Source of the DNA: Elusimicrobia bacterium RIFOXYB2_FULL_49_7
GTDB taxonomy: Bacteria > Fibrobacterota > OXYB2-FULL-49-7
Assembly (NCBI GenBank): GCA_001800515.1
Contig: MGVN01000087.1
Location: 1 to 5,993, forward strand
Reading direction: 5' to 3'
DNA: 5,993 nucleotides
This document shows positions 1-4,889 of the stretch, one piece after another. Made by a program: the position numbers and the translations under genes. Below the pieces are notes generated by a model. It was given only the letters and a program-made list of their open reading frames with translations, was not told the DNA's origin and made no database searches. Position 1 is the stretch's first letter. Each line of letters opens with the position of its first letter.

Positions 1-860
1 TGCTTTTTCGCGCGCAGGGCGGACGTTATGCGCTCAAGTTCTTTGAGCGAAAAATAGTGAAGTTCAATGCGGCCTTTCTTTGCGCTGCCGGAAACGGTAA
101 CCTTTGTTCCGAAGATGCGCTGCAAGTCCTCCGCAAGTTTGATAAGTTCGGCATCGCGGCGCTTCTGTTTCTTCTTTGGATCCGAAAGCGCGGTTTTCCA
201 GTCGGAAGCGATTTTCTCAACCTCGCGCACGGTAAGTTTTTCCGTGATTATCCGGCGGGCGAGCATCGTCACCTTTTCTTCGTCGTCGAGGCCGGCAAGT
301 ATGCGGCCATGTCCCGGAGACATAAAACCGGAGGCTATGGAATCCTGCAGCTCTTTTGGAAGGTTCAAAAGGCGAAGAGCATTTGCGACTACTGAACGGT
401 CTTTCCCCATCCTGCCGGCAAGCTCTTCCTGGGTAAGATTAAACTCGGTTGCCAGACGCTTGTACGCGTTGGCTTCTTCTATAGGGTTTAAGTTTTCACG
501 CTGCAGATTTTCGATTAACGCAAGCTGAAAACGCTGTTTGTCATCGGCCTGGCGAACAACGCACGGAACGGCGCTAAGCCCGGCAAGTTTACAGGCACGC
601 AGGCGGCGTTCGCCGGCGATTAGCTCATATTCACCCGGCACCACCGATGATGTAACAAGCAGTGGCTGCGCAAGCCCATGAATTTTAATTGAATTTGCAA
701 GCTCTTTTAATTTTTCTTCATTAAACTCCGAACGCGGCTGGTAACGATTGGGTTTAATTTTTTCAAGCGCAATTTGTGATACATTCTCCCCCGCAACACC
801 CGCCGGCGGAGTAGAAACCGAAATCAACGATTCAAGCCCTTTTCCTAATGCCTTATGCAT
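1..860 (-). CDS. parB: ParB chromosome-partitioning protein (CTPase/parS-binding), 3' end beyond the window
   Basis: ParB binds parS, loads onto DNA as a CTP-dependent sliding clamp and stimulates ParA to move the replication-origin region. I read 286 codons by reverse-complementing; the gene runs off the left edge, probably near its end because the C-terminal dimerisation region is already visible (about residues 240-286, with GRIELHYFS at 263-271). The N-terminus MHKALGKGLESLI matches the ParA-stimulating peptide of the family. The CTP-binding boxes are GERRLRA (83-89) and ENLQREN (117-123), followed by a helix-turn-helix at about 142-167. The start is fixed by AAGGAGA at 868-874, 7 nt ahead of ATG. 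It is the last gene seen in the leftward operon and is separated from parA by an unrelated membrane-protein gene and a long hairpin. Family assignment is firm from these motifs. Confidence 0.96.
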   Translation of the reverse strand, partial: MHKALGKGLESLISVSTPPAGVAGENVSQIALEKIKPNRYQPRSEFNEEKLKELANSIKIHGLAQPLLVTSSVVPGEYELIAGERRLRACKLAGLSAVPCVVRQADDKQRFQLALIENLQRENLNPIEEANAYKRLATEFNLTQEELAGRMGKDRSVVANALRLLNLPKELQDSIASGFMSPGHGRILAGLDDEEKVTMLARRIITEKLTVREVEKIASDWKTALSDPKKKQKRRDAELIKLAEDLQRIFGTKVTVSGSAKKGRIELHYFSLKELERITSALRAKK

Positions 861-876
861 ATATGGTTCTCCTTAA

Positions 877-929
877 CATGCTATGTCATAATTCACTTTC
901 GCTGCGAAATCGAATTATGACATAGCGTG
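877..929. repeat. Long imperfect palindrome (hairpin) just upstream of the parB ribosome-binding site
   Basis: Perfect 14-bp arms (880-893 and 913-926) continue inward, after a 2x2 mismatch, to TTTCG (897-901) pairing with CGAAA (905-909) around the 3-nt loop CTG. Outward the pairing reaches 877/929 with one G-T wobble. In the leftward transcript the structure ends only a few bases before the parB ribosome-binding site (868-874). No T-run follows on the parB side, so a simple terminator is unlikely. It may be an RNA structure that tunes parB expression or protects mRNA ends, or a REP/MITE-like dispersed repeat. The rest of the 861-987 gap shows no convincing promoter. Confidence 0.8.
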
Positions 930-987
930 GTATAGTATCTTTTATTTCAAACCCTATACTTATTATTTCCTTTCAATCCTGCTATTC

Positions 988-1446
988 TCACATTGCGGAA
1001 GAAACTGAGGTTGTTGAAGCGCTTTGCCATATATACTCACTCAACGCTGCCGAGATAACCCCTTCTGTATCCATCAATATCACATACTCGAAATTATTAC
1101 CGAATGCTTTAAAACCGGTTGCTTTTTGTTTATATTCTTTCATCACCGTAAACAAGGAGTTCTCCGCTAAATACTGAATTTGTTTTTTATTTTCGTTGAA
1201 AACGCTGGCGGGCATATTGCGAACAGCGGATATACTGAATAACTGCGGCATATCTTTTTTATCGACATCAGGATAATATTTCATACCCCTCACATAAGCA
1301 ACCGGAAAAGAGAAAGATAAAGTTTTTCCAACCAGACGGCTGTCTGTTACTTCAACAGTTTTTGTACCTGACAAAAGTACTACAATAGTAAATGCAGCTG
1401 CCAGCAAACCTAATCCGATAATTTTTCCCAGCAATATTTTACTCAC
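988..1446 (-). CDS. Unrecognised membrane-anchored protein encoded between parA and parB (152 aa)
   Basis: I do not recognise this family. The chosen start is GTG at 1446, which overlaps the last 8 bases of parA and is preceded by AGGGGAG about 7 nt upstream, an arrangement typical of translational coupling. A TTG at 1485 would add 13 residues inside the parA tail and lacks comparable support. The protein starts VSKILLGK, followed by one hydrophobic segment at about residues 9-27, then a soluble part of some 120 residues that reads as mixed alpha/beta. The lysines before the segment suggest the N-terminus is inside and the bulk outside the cytoplasmic membrane. The soluble part has no cysteines and no catalytic motif I know; the C-terminus is Ser/Thr-rich. 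Cotranscription with parA and parB suggests, but does not show, a link to chromosome segregation or cell-cycle signalling at the membrane. Confidence 0.8.
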   Translation of the reverse strand: MSKILLGKIIGLGLLAAAFTIVVLLSGTKTVEVTDSRLVGKTLSFSFPVAYVRGMKYYPDVDKKDMPQLFSISAVRNMPASVFNENKKQIQYLAENSLFTVMKEYKQKATGFKAFGNNFEYVILMDTEGVISAALSEYIWQSASTTSVSSAM

Positions 1447-2263
1447 CTGCCGGCTCCCCTTCGGCCGGTTTTTCTTCCGCGGCAACTTCGGCCGGTTGGC
1501 CGCCCTGGCGGGTTAGAAACTCACGGGCAAGCTCTATGTAGCTGCGGGCGCCGCGTGAGGATTTATCATATAATATAATGGGCTTGCCAAAGCTGGGAGC
1601 CTCGGCCAAACGCACCGTGCGCTGGATAGCGGTAGAAAATACCTTGTCGCCGAAGTGCTTCTTTACATCAGCGATAACCTGCTGGGCAAGGTTAATACGG
1701 CTGTCGTACATGGTAAAAACAACACCCTCAAGGCTCAGATTAGTATTTAACGATTGTCTTATCAAATCAATAGATTTTAACAGTTGCCCCAGCCCTTCAA
1801 GGGCATAATACTCACATTGTATCGGTATAATAACTGAATGCGCCGCAACCAGCGCATTCAGCGTAAGCAGCCCAAGGGACGGCGGGCAATCAATTATTAC
1901 ATATTTATATACCTTCTGAAATTTTGCCAGAGCCTCTTTAAGTTTAAGCTCACGGTTGGGCATGTTAACCAACTCTACTTCGGCGCCAATCAGGTCTATG
2001 TTGGACGGCGCGAGATCAAGCCAGTCAAGCTCCGTGGTAATGAGAATATCCTCAAGAAGCATTTCATTGATTAAAACCTGGTAAATATTCTTCTGAAGAT
2101 TATTTTTATCCACTCCGAGGCCGCTGGTAGAATTTGCCTGCGGATCAAGATCTATAAGAAGTGTCTCCTGGCCAAGATACGCCAATGACGCCGCAAGATT
2201 TATGGCAGTGGTAGTTTTCCCCACTCCACCCTTCTGATTTGCCACAACAATAATTTTACTCAT
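1439..2263 (-). CDS. parA: ParA/Soj chromosome-partitioning ATPase
   Basis: ParA is a deviant Walker-type ATPase that binds nonspecific DNA as an ATP dimer and drives movement of the ParB-parS complex. With ATG at 2263 the protein has 274 residues. The deviant Walker A KGGVGKTTT is at 11-19 with signature Lys11, Walker A' is LLIDLDPQAN (35-44), and Walker B is VIIDCPPSLG (122-131). GAGG lies 5 nt ahead of this ATG; a TTG six codons earlier is in frame but less likely. Residues from about 252 to the end form an acidic, Pro/Ala/Glu-rich tail (PAEVAAEEKPAEGEPAGE) beyond the usual Soj fold. It is partly encoded by a repeated 11-bp stretch, TTCGGCCGGTT on the plus strand, at 1460-1470 and 1487-1497. 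The stop overlaps the GTG of the next gene, and a consensus parS lies 20 bp upstream of the start. Confidence 0.97.
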   Translation of the reverse strand: MSKIIVVANQKGGVGKTTTAINLAASLAYLGQETLLIDLDPQANSTSGLGVDKNNLQKNIYQVLINEMLLEDILITTELDWLDLAPSNIDLIGAEVELVNMPNRELKLKEALAKFQKVYKYVIIDCPPSLGLLTLNALVAAHSVIIPIQCEYYALEGLGQLLKSIDLIRQSLNTNLSLEGVVFTMYDSRINLAQQVIADVKKHFGDKVFSTAIQRTVRLAEAPSFGKPIILYDKSSRGARSYIELAREFLTRQGGQPAEVAAEEKPAEGEPAGE

Positions 2264-2283
2264 GAATTCCTCGCTGAGCAAAT

Positions 2284-2299
2284 TGTTTCACGTGAAACA
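2284..2299. promoter_or_regulatory. parS: parS centromere site (ParB binding), perfect consensus
   Basis: The 16 bases TGTTTCACGTGAAACA equal the widely conserved chromosomal parS consensus, and the perfect palindrome extends to 24 bp (2280-2303). The site lies in the 39-nt gap between the 68-aa membrane-protein gene and the parA ATG, upstream of the parA ribosome-binding site. ParB would load here to build the partition complex near the replication origin, so the window is probably origin-proximal. Because it sits in the parA leader, ParB occupancy could also affect transcription into parA and parB; that is inference. I noticed no second copy in the window. Confidence 0.97.
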
Positions 2300-2302
2300 A
2301 TT

Positions 2303-2509
2303 TCATTCATTTATATCAATAAGCACTGAATCTATGCGGTTTTTTGGCACGCGTCGGAGCAATTCGTGCTGAATGGTTGCCGCATTAAGTTGATCTTCGC
2401 GCGCCGTATTGAGGGCATCAATACTTTTAACCAGGGTATTAACGATAACAAAATATAACCCAAAAGTAACGGCCATAAATAAAAAGCCGACCTTAACGGT
2501 GTGATTCAT
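2303..2509 (-). CDS. Small single-pass membrane protein, paralogue of the preceding 70-aa gene (68 aa)
   Basis: Family not recognised. The protein has an N-terminal hydrophobic segment (about residues 7-28) and a charged tail of about 40 residues, likely helical, that carries the block LNxAREx..LxAAT.Q..L..R.PKNR.D..L.DI. Aligned by eye, residues 26-67 share about 22 of 42 positions with the product of the gene just upstream (2510-2722), so the two are a tandem duplication. The ATG follows the stop of that gene with no gap, implying coupled translation; the ribosome-binding site is weak (GAGCGA). The TGA stop touches the edge of the extended parS palindrome. Conservation of the tail in both copies supports a real gene despite the small size. 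A role as membrane anchor or adaptor is a guess. Confidence 0.82.
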   Translation of the reverse strand: MNHTVKVGFLFMAVTFGLYFVIVNTLVKSIDALNTAREDQLNAATIQHELLRRVPKNRIDSVLIDINE

Positions 2510-2722
2510 TTAATCGCTCAAGCGCTCAATGTCTTCAAGATATTTGTCCAGGCGGTTTTTTGGAAGGCGGGTAATCAATTTCGACTGGGTGGTAGCGGCA
2601 TCGAGAAAAGTTTCCCTGGCCTCATTCAGCCCGCTCAGGCCCTTTACAAAAAATACAACAATAAAAACATACCATATTAAGCTTATCGCCACAAAAATAG
2701 CCACAAACTTGAAGCTGGTCAT
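2510..2722 (-). CDS. Small single-pass membrane protein, first of a tandem paralogous pair (70 aa)
   Basis: Family not recognised. A hydrophobic segment spans about residues 6-26; the remainder is a charged tail with NEARETFLDAATTQSKL (33-49) and RLPKNRLD (52-59), the parts best shared with the downstream 68-aa paralogue. GAGG at 2730-2733 lies 7 nt ahead of the ATG, and the sequence AAGAGGATT occurs twice in a row across the end of the DUF4416 gene, so the coding end doubles as ribosome-binding site. The gap to that gene is 11 nt and the gap to the next is zero, so it belongs to the same operon. Topology is uncertain because Lys occurs on both sides of the segment. With no cysteines or enzyme motifs, a structural or interaction role seems likelier than catalysis. 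Confidence 0.82.
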   Translation of the reverse strand: MTSFKFVAIFVAISLIWYVFIVVFFVKGLSGLNEARETFLDAATTQSKLITRLPKNRLDKYLEDIERLSD

Positions 2723-2733
2723 TTATAATCCTC

Positions 2734-3270
2734 TTAATCCTCTTTTAAGAACAACAATTGCCGGTGATACTGCTGCCTTAAATTTTTAAAAAAACTCGTT
2801 GCCGTTTCCGACTGGTAATCAGAATACGTCCATGCAAGCGGAATAAACTCCTTGTCCCTGTAAAGCAAAGTGATCTCCGCATATATTCCCTTGTCAAGAT
2901 ATATGCGGTGACTGAAATCCTTTGTCGAAGCAAGCACTACTTTTGATAGCGCAAGATAGCCGGGGTCGATATTAATCCTGCGCTTTTCGGATACAGCGGT
3001 TTCCTGCTCGATATTATTGGTTTCTGTCTTGATTCCGGCAATTTCACCCGGGTTAATCAATTTAGCAAAACCTACCCACTTACGTATTAAATTTTTTCCC
3101 ATCTCTCTTTCATAATAGCTTGTAAAATCAAATTGAATTGACTTGCTTTCAACATCAATTTCACCCCACCGCACAGTCAATATTCGGGTTAGATTTTCGA
3201 TTGCCTTGTTAGACTCTGCAATTATGCCTGCAAACAACTTTACCGATTCCGGTTTACGAACGATGCCCAT
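2734..3270 (-). CDS. DUF4416 family protein (178 aa)
   Basis: The sequence matches my recollection of DUF4416, a family of about 180 residues without an established function. Recognisable blocks are an N-terminal KPESVKLFAGII (6-17), FDFTSYYEREMG (48-59), IKTETNNIE (80-88), RRINIDPGYLALSKVVLAS (98-116), HRIYLDKGIYAEITLLY (121-137) and AWTYSDY (146-152). There is no signal peptide or membrane segment, so it is probably cytoplasmic. I chose ATG at 3270: it gives the family length and N-terminus and has GAGG about 9 nt upstream. Longer in-frame starts would lie deep inside the upstream gene. It overlaps the end of that gene by 17 bp, implying coupling. The conserved NIDPGY and HRIY blocks suggest a binding or active site, but no reaction can be assigned. 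Confidence 0.88.
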   Translation of the reverse strand: MGIVRKPESVKLFAGIIAESNKAIENLTRILTVRWGEIDVESKSIQFDFTSYYEREMGKNLIRKWVGFAKLINPGEIAGIKTETNNIEQETAVSEKRRINIDPGYLALSKVVLASTKDFSHRIYLDKGIYAEITLLYRDKEFIPLAWTYSDYQSETATSFFKNLRQQYHRQLLFLKED

Positions 3271-3700
3271 TTCTAAATTCCTCTGGAACATCAAAGACTT
3301 TTTCGTTAACAAATCCCATTCCCCAGCGGTATAACACAAAATAACTTTCAGGATATATGCGGTTTGCCAGGTAGTCAAACAGCAGGTGCTGCGCCAACCC
3401 GATAGTAAAACCTGCAATGGCCGCGCTTCTTGTAAACCATGTAATAAGTGCAAGGATAGGTAACAACTCAAGGGAGTGTAACCAGAGATGAACTTTTACA
3501 AGTTTGTATTCTTCACAGGTTTTAAAAAAATGCGGCAGGTCAAAGCGCAGGGGATAAGACATCCAGTAATCGAGCAGGTGATCCAAATCAACTAAAAACC
3601 CCGTAAAAAAACAGACGGCCGCTATCGTCGGAGAACGTGTAACGCCATACACTACACCGCTTACAAATCCCGAGGCCACAACATGTTGATAAAGTCGCAT
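3254..3700 (-). CDS. YdjM/DUF457-like inner-membrane protein, putative metal-dependent hydrolase (148 aa)
   Basis: A polytopic membrane protein that resembles the LexA-binding, membrane-bound putative hydrolase family (YdjM/DUF457). Evidence is the arrangement of potential metal ligands next to hydrophobic helices: H6 near the N-terminus, DLDH at 38-41, HLWLHS at 71-76 and QHLLFD at 104-109. Hydrophobic stretches lie near 8-20, 24-38, 78-90 and 93-108. The substrate of the family is not firmly known. It is the first gene of the leftward operon, with a strong promoter at 3745-3773 and a long foldback upstream. The ribosome-binding site is weak: only a GGA about 10 nt before ATG. Its 3' end overlaps the DUF4416 start by 17 bp. 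The family call is moderate; the membrane location is more certain. Confidence 0.8.
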   Translation of the reverse strand: MRLYQHVVASGFVSGVVYGVTRSPTIAAVCFFTGFLVDLDHLLDYWMSYPLRFDLPHFFKTCEEYKLVKVHLWLHSLELLPILALITWFTRSAAIAGFTIGLAQHLLFDYLANRIYPESYFVLYRWGMGFVNEKVFDVPEEFRNGHRS

Positions 3701-3744
3701 TTGTATTTCGTCCGTACTATTGCCGTTATTTACACATTGATAGT

Positions 3745-3773
3745 AGTATAGGATAATTTTTCCTTCAGGTCAA
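3745..3773 (-). promoter_or_regulatory. Sigma-70-type promoter for the leftward operon
   Basis: Read on the minus strand: -35 TTGACC (3768-3773), a 17-bp spacer and -10 TATACT (3745-3750). Transcription should begin near 3738, about 40 nt before the first start codon at 3700. This is the only strong promoter I see for the minus-strand run, so it may drive everything through parB. The -35 lies at the outer edge of the foldback. Confidence 0.8.
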
Positions 3774-3953
3774 TAAATTTAAACCCGGATTTTGCAATAG
3801 GCGCGAGAACCGAGGCGAACGAGGCCGAGGCTTTTTTGACGAAAAAAGCAAAAGCGTATCGTTGCATACGGTTGAGCTTTTTTCGGAAAAAAAAGTCCGG
3901 CATCGTTTGACGAATTCCGCGTCCTATTGCAAATTCCGGGTTAAAATATTGAC
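3769..3953. repeat. Long foldback (imperfect inverted repeat) between two divergent promoters, MITE-like
   Basis: The clearest arms are 3784-3801 and 3923-3940, which pair at 17 of 18 positions. Pairing continues inward with bulges through C/G-rich blocks (3820-3830 with 3895-3905), opposed A6/T6 tracts (3842-3847 with 3878-3883) and a terminal CGTAT/ATACG stem (3855-3859 with 3866-3870) around a 6-nt loop. Outward, a looser match reaches GTCAATA on the left and TATTGAC on the right, so the tips contain the TTGAC of both outward promoters. There is no coding capacity. The shape suggests a non-autonomous mobile element or palindromic repeat; a target-site duplication could not be resolved by eye. 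Because it lies between divergent promoters it is not expected to be transcribed from them. Confidence 0.78.
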
Positions 3954-3977
3954 ATACTTTAACGGGCTTGCTATACT
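3949..3977 (+). promoter_or_regulatory. Consensus sigma-70 promoter for the outer-membrane-like gene
   Basis: The -35 TTGACA (3949-3954) is perfect, the spacer is 17 bp, and the -10 is TATACT (3972-3977). Transcription should start near 3984, leaving a leader of about 50 nt before ATG at 4035. The -35 abuts the right tip of the foldback, so if that element is mobile it may have supplied this half of the promoter. Confidence 0.88.
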
Positions 3978-4034
3978 TTGCGGGCGGCTGGCCGGGAAAA
4001 GGTAATGGCAAACCGCACTGCACAGGGAGATATT

Positions 4035-4685
4035 ATGAATAAAATTGTGACTGCGACATTGGCTGCTTTTATAGTTCTAACGACGACATCCGCTTTCGCC
4101 GGGTCGGGAAACTTCGGCATTAATGTGTTCGGCGGAATTCCTTTTCATGCTGCGCAAACCGGGGTAAGGTCGAACACGGTTCAATATACCGATACCGACT
4201 TTGACGGCTTAAGCAGCATAACGGGAGCCACTTTAATACGAATGTCAAAAAATACCCGCTGGCTGGGGGTGGAATTATCGGCGAGGAAATTTTCAATGGA
4301 CCTGACGGTAGCCGGCGAAAATTACGGCAAACTTAACCTTGTCCCGGTTACCCTGAGCTTAAGATTTCAAGGCAGGCCCGAAAAAGCCGGCTGGGGTTCG
4401 CAGTTCGCAATGGGAATGGGATTGAGTTTAAACAGCTTCGATAAAAGCACGTACCTGGCAGCTTTGGAAAATTCCAGGCAAGACCTGAATTTCGACGTTA
4501 CTTCTTCTTTCGTATTCAGCGCCGAATACGGAATAAGCTACTATTTCACGAAAAGCCTGGCCATGAACACAAATATAATGTGGATGGCAAATACCCCTTA
4601 CATAAAGAACCTCTACGGACTTACCGACACCTACATGAATTCTCACACTTTCCAATTATGCTTCGGATTAACCTGCTGGATGTAG
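4035..4685 (+). CDS. Exported protein, probable outer-membrane beta-barrel (OmpW-like pattern, 216 aa)
   Basis: The N-terminus is a clear Sec signal peptide: MNK, a hydrophobic core ATLAAFIVLTTT, and probable cleavage after SAFA (residue 22). The mature part of about 194 residues has alternating hydrophobic/polar strands with Gly and aromatic residues typical of small outer-membrane barrels, such as WLGVELSARKF, LVPVTLSLRF, QFAMGMGLSL and FVFSAEYGISYYF. The last strand HTFQLCFGLTCWM ends with Trp-Met, close to the aromatic C-terminal signal used for barrel assembly. Strand order recalls OmpW-type proteins, but I cannot confirm that family. I chose ATG at 4035 because it starts directly at the signal peptide and has AGGGAG close upstream; an in-frame ATG at 4005 would put ten polar residues in front of it. 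A near-consensus promoter precedes it. No clear terminator follows. Confidence 0.85.
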   Translation: MNKIVTATLAAFIVLTTTSAFAGSGNFGINVFGGIPFHAAQTGVRSNTVQYTDTDFDGLSSITGATLIRMSKNTRWLGVELSARKFSMDLTVAGENYGKLNLVPVTLSLRFQGRPEKAGWGSQFAMGMGLSLNSFDKSTYLAALENSRQDLNFDVTSSFVFSAEYGISYYFTKSLAMNTNIMWMANTPYIKNLYGLTDTYMNSHTFQLCFGLTCWM

Positions 4686-4720
4686 AATATTGACATAAAT
4701 AAACTGCTAAAAAAACTAAT

Positions 4721-4747
4721 GCGACAGCACTGAAAGAATGCTATAAT
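4721..4747 (+). promoter_or_regulatory. Extended -10 promoter for tRNA-Ser
   Basis: TGCTATAAT at 4739-4747 is a perfect extended -10 (TGn + TATAAT). The best -35 candidate, GCGACA at 4721-4726, is only moderate and has a short 15-bp spacer, which an extended -10 can tolerate. Start of transcription is expected near 4754, about 25 nt before the mature tRNA. Confidence 0.7.
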
Positions 4748-4758
4748 TATCAGTGCTG
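4725..4758. repeat. 9-bp inverted repeat around the tRNA-Ser promoter -10 box
   Basis: CAGCACTGA (4725-4733) and TCAGTGCTG (4750-4758) are perfect inverted copies separated by 16 bases that contain the -10 box and lie just before or at the predicted start of transcription. This could be an operator or a hairpin marking the end of the upstream transcript, but no T-run follows. Function unknown. Confidence 0.6.
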
Positions 4759-4778
4759 GCCGGAACAATTTTATACGA

Positions 4779-4866
4779 GGAAGGATGGCCGAGCGGTTGA
4801 TGGCGCTGGTCTTGAAAACCAGTTTAGGGCTTTGCCCTAACGGGGGTTCAAATCCCTCTCCTTCCG
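4779..4866 (+). tRNA. tRNA-Ser (anticodon UGA)
   Basis: An 88-nt cloverleaf with the long variable arm of class II tRNAs. The acceptor stem is GGAAGGA (4779-4785) paired with TCCTTCC (4859-4865), followed by discriminator G, as expected for serine. The anticodon stem is CTGGT/ACCAG (4806-4810, 4818-4822) with loop CTTGAAA, giving anticodon TGA at 4813-4815, which reads UCA codons. The variable stem TTAGGGC/GCCCTAA (4824-4840) has a TTT loop. The T-arm is GGGGG/CCCTC around TTCAAAT (4842-4858). CCA is not encoded, so it must be added after transcription. The next gene begins 23 nt downstream with no room for its own promoter. Confidence 0.97.
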
Positions 4867-4889
4867 TTGATTTTACATGGTAAGGAATT

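Noticed and set aside
57..528. Plus-strand reading frames across the parB region
   Set aside because: They are antisense shadows of parB, which is firmly identified on the minus strand by its conserved boxes.
877..929. Hairpin as a rho-independent terminator before parB
   Set aside because: In the parB direction the stem is followed by the ribosome-binding site, not a T-run; on the other strand the following bases are only loosely T-rich and no plus-strand gene ends there.
930..959. GTATAG (930-935) and CTATAC (954-959) as an operator or promoter for parB
   Set aside because: Only 6-bp arms in an A/T-rich gap, and no pair of -35/-10 boxes with acceptable spacing was found on the minus strand.
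1447..1485. Longer start (TTG at 1485) for the protein between parA and parB
   Set aside because: It would add a basic stretch deep inside the parA coding sequence, while the GTG at 1446 has a good ribosome-binding site and the usual short overlap.
3271..3471. N-terminal extension of the DUF4416 frame
   Set aside because: It lies inside the YdjM-like gene, lacks family similarity and would exceed the normal length; ATG at 3270 gives the typical N-terminus.
4005..4034. Earlier in-frame ATG for the outer-membrane-like protein
   Set aside because: It would place ten polar residues before the signal peptide and has its purine-rich stretch too close to the start; ATG at 4035 is better placed.
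4690..4720. TTGACA at 4690-4695 as the -35 of the tRNA promoter
   Set aside because: There is no -10 at 16-18 bp, and it is far too distant from the extended -10 at 4739-4747.
4779..4866. Selenocysteine tRNA
   Set aside because: The anticodon is TGA (reads UCA), not TCA, and the acceptor arm has ordinary serine-tRNA proportions.
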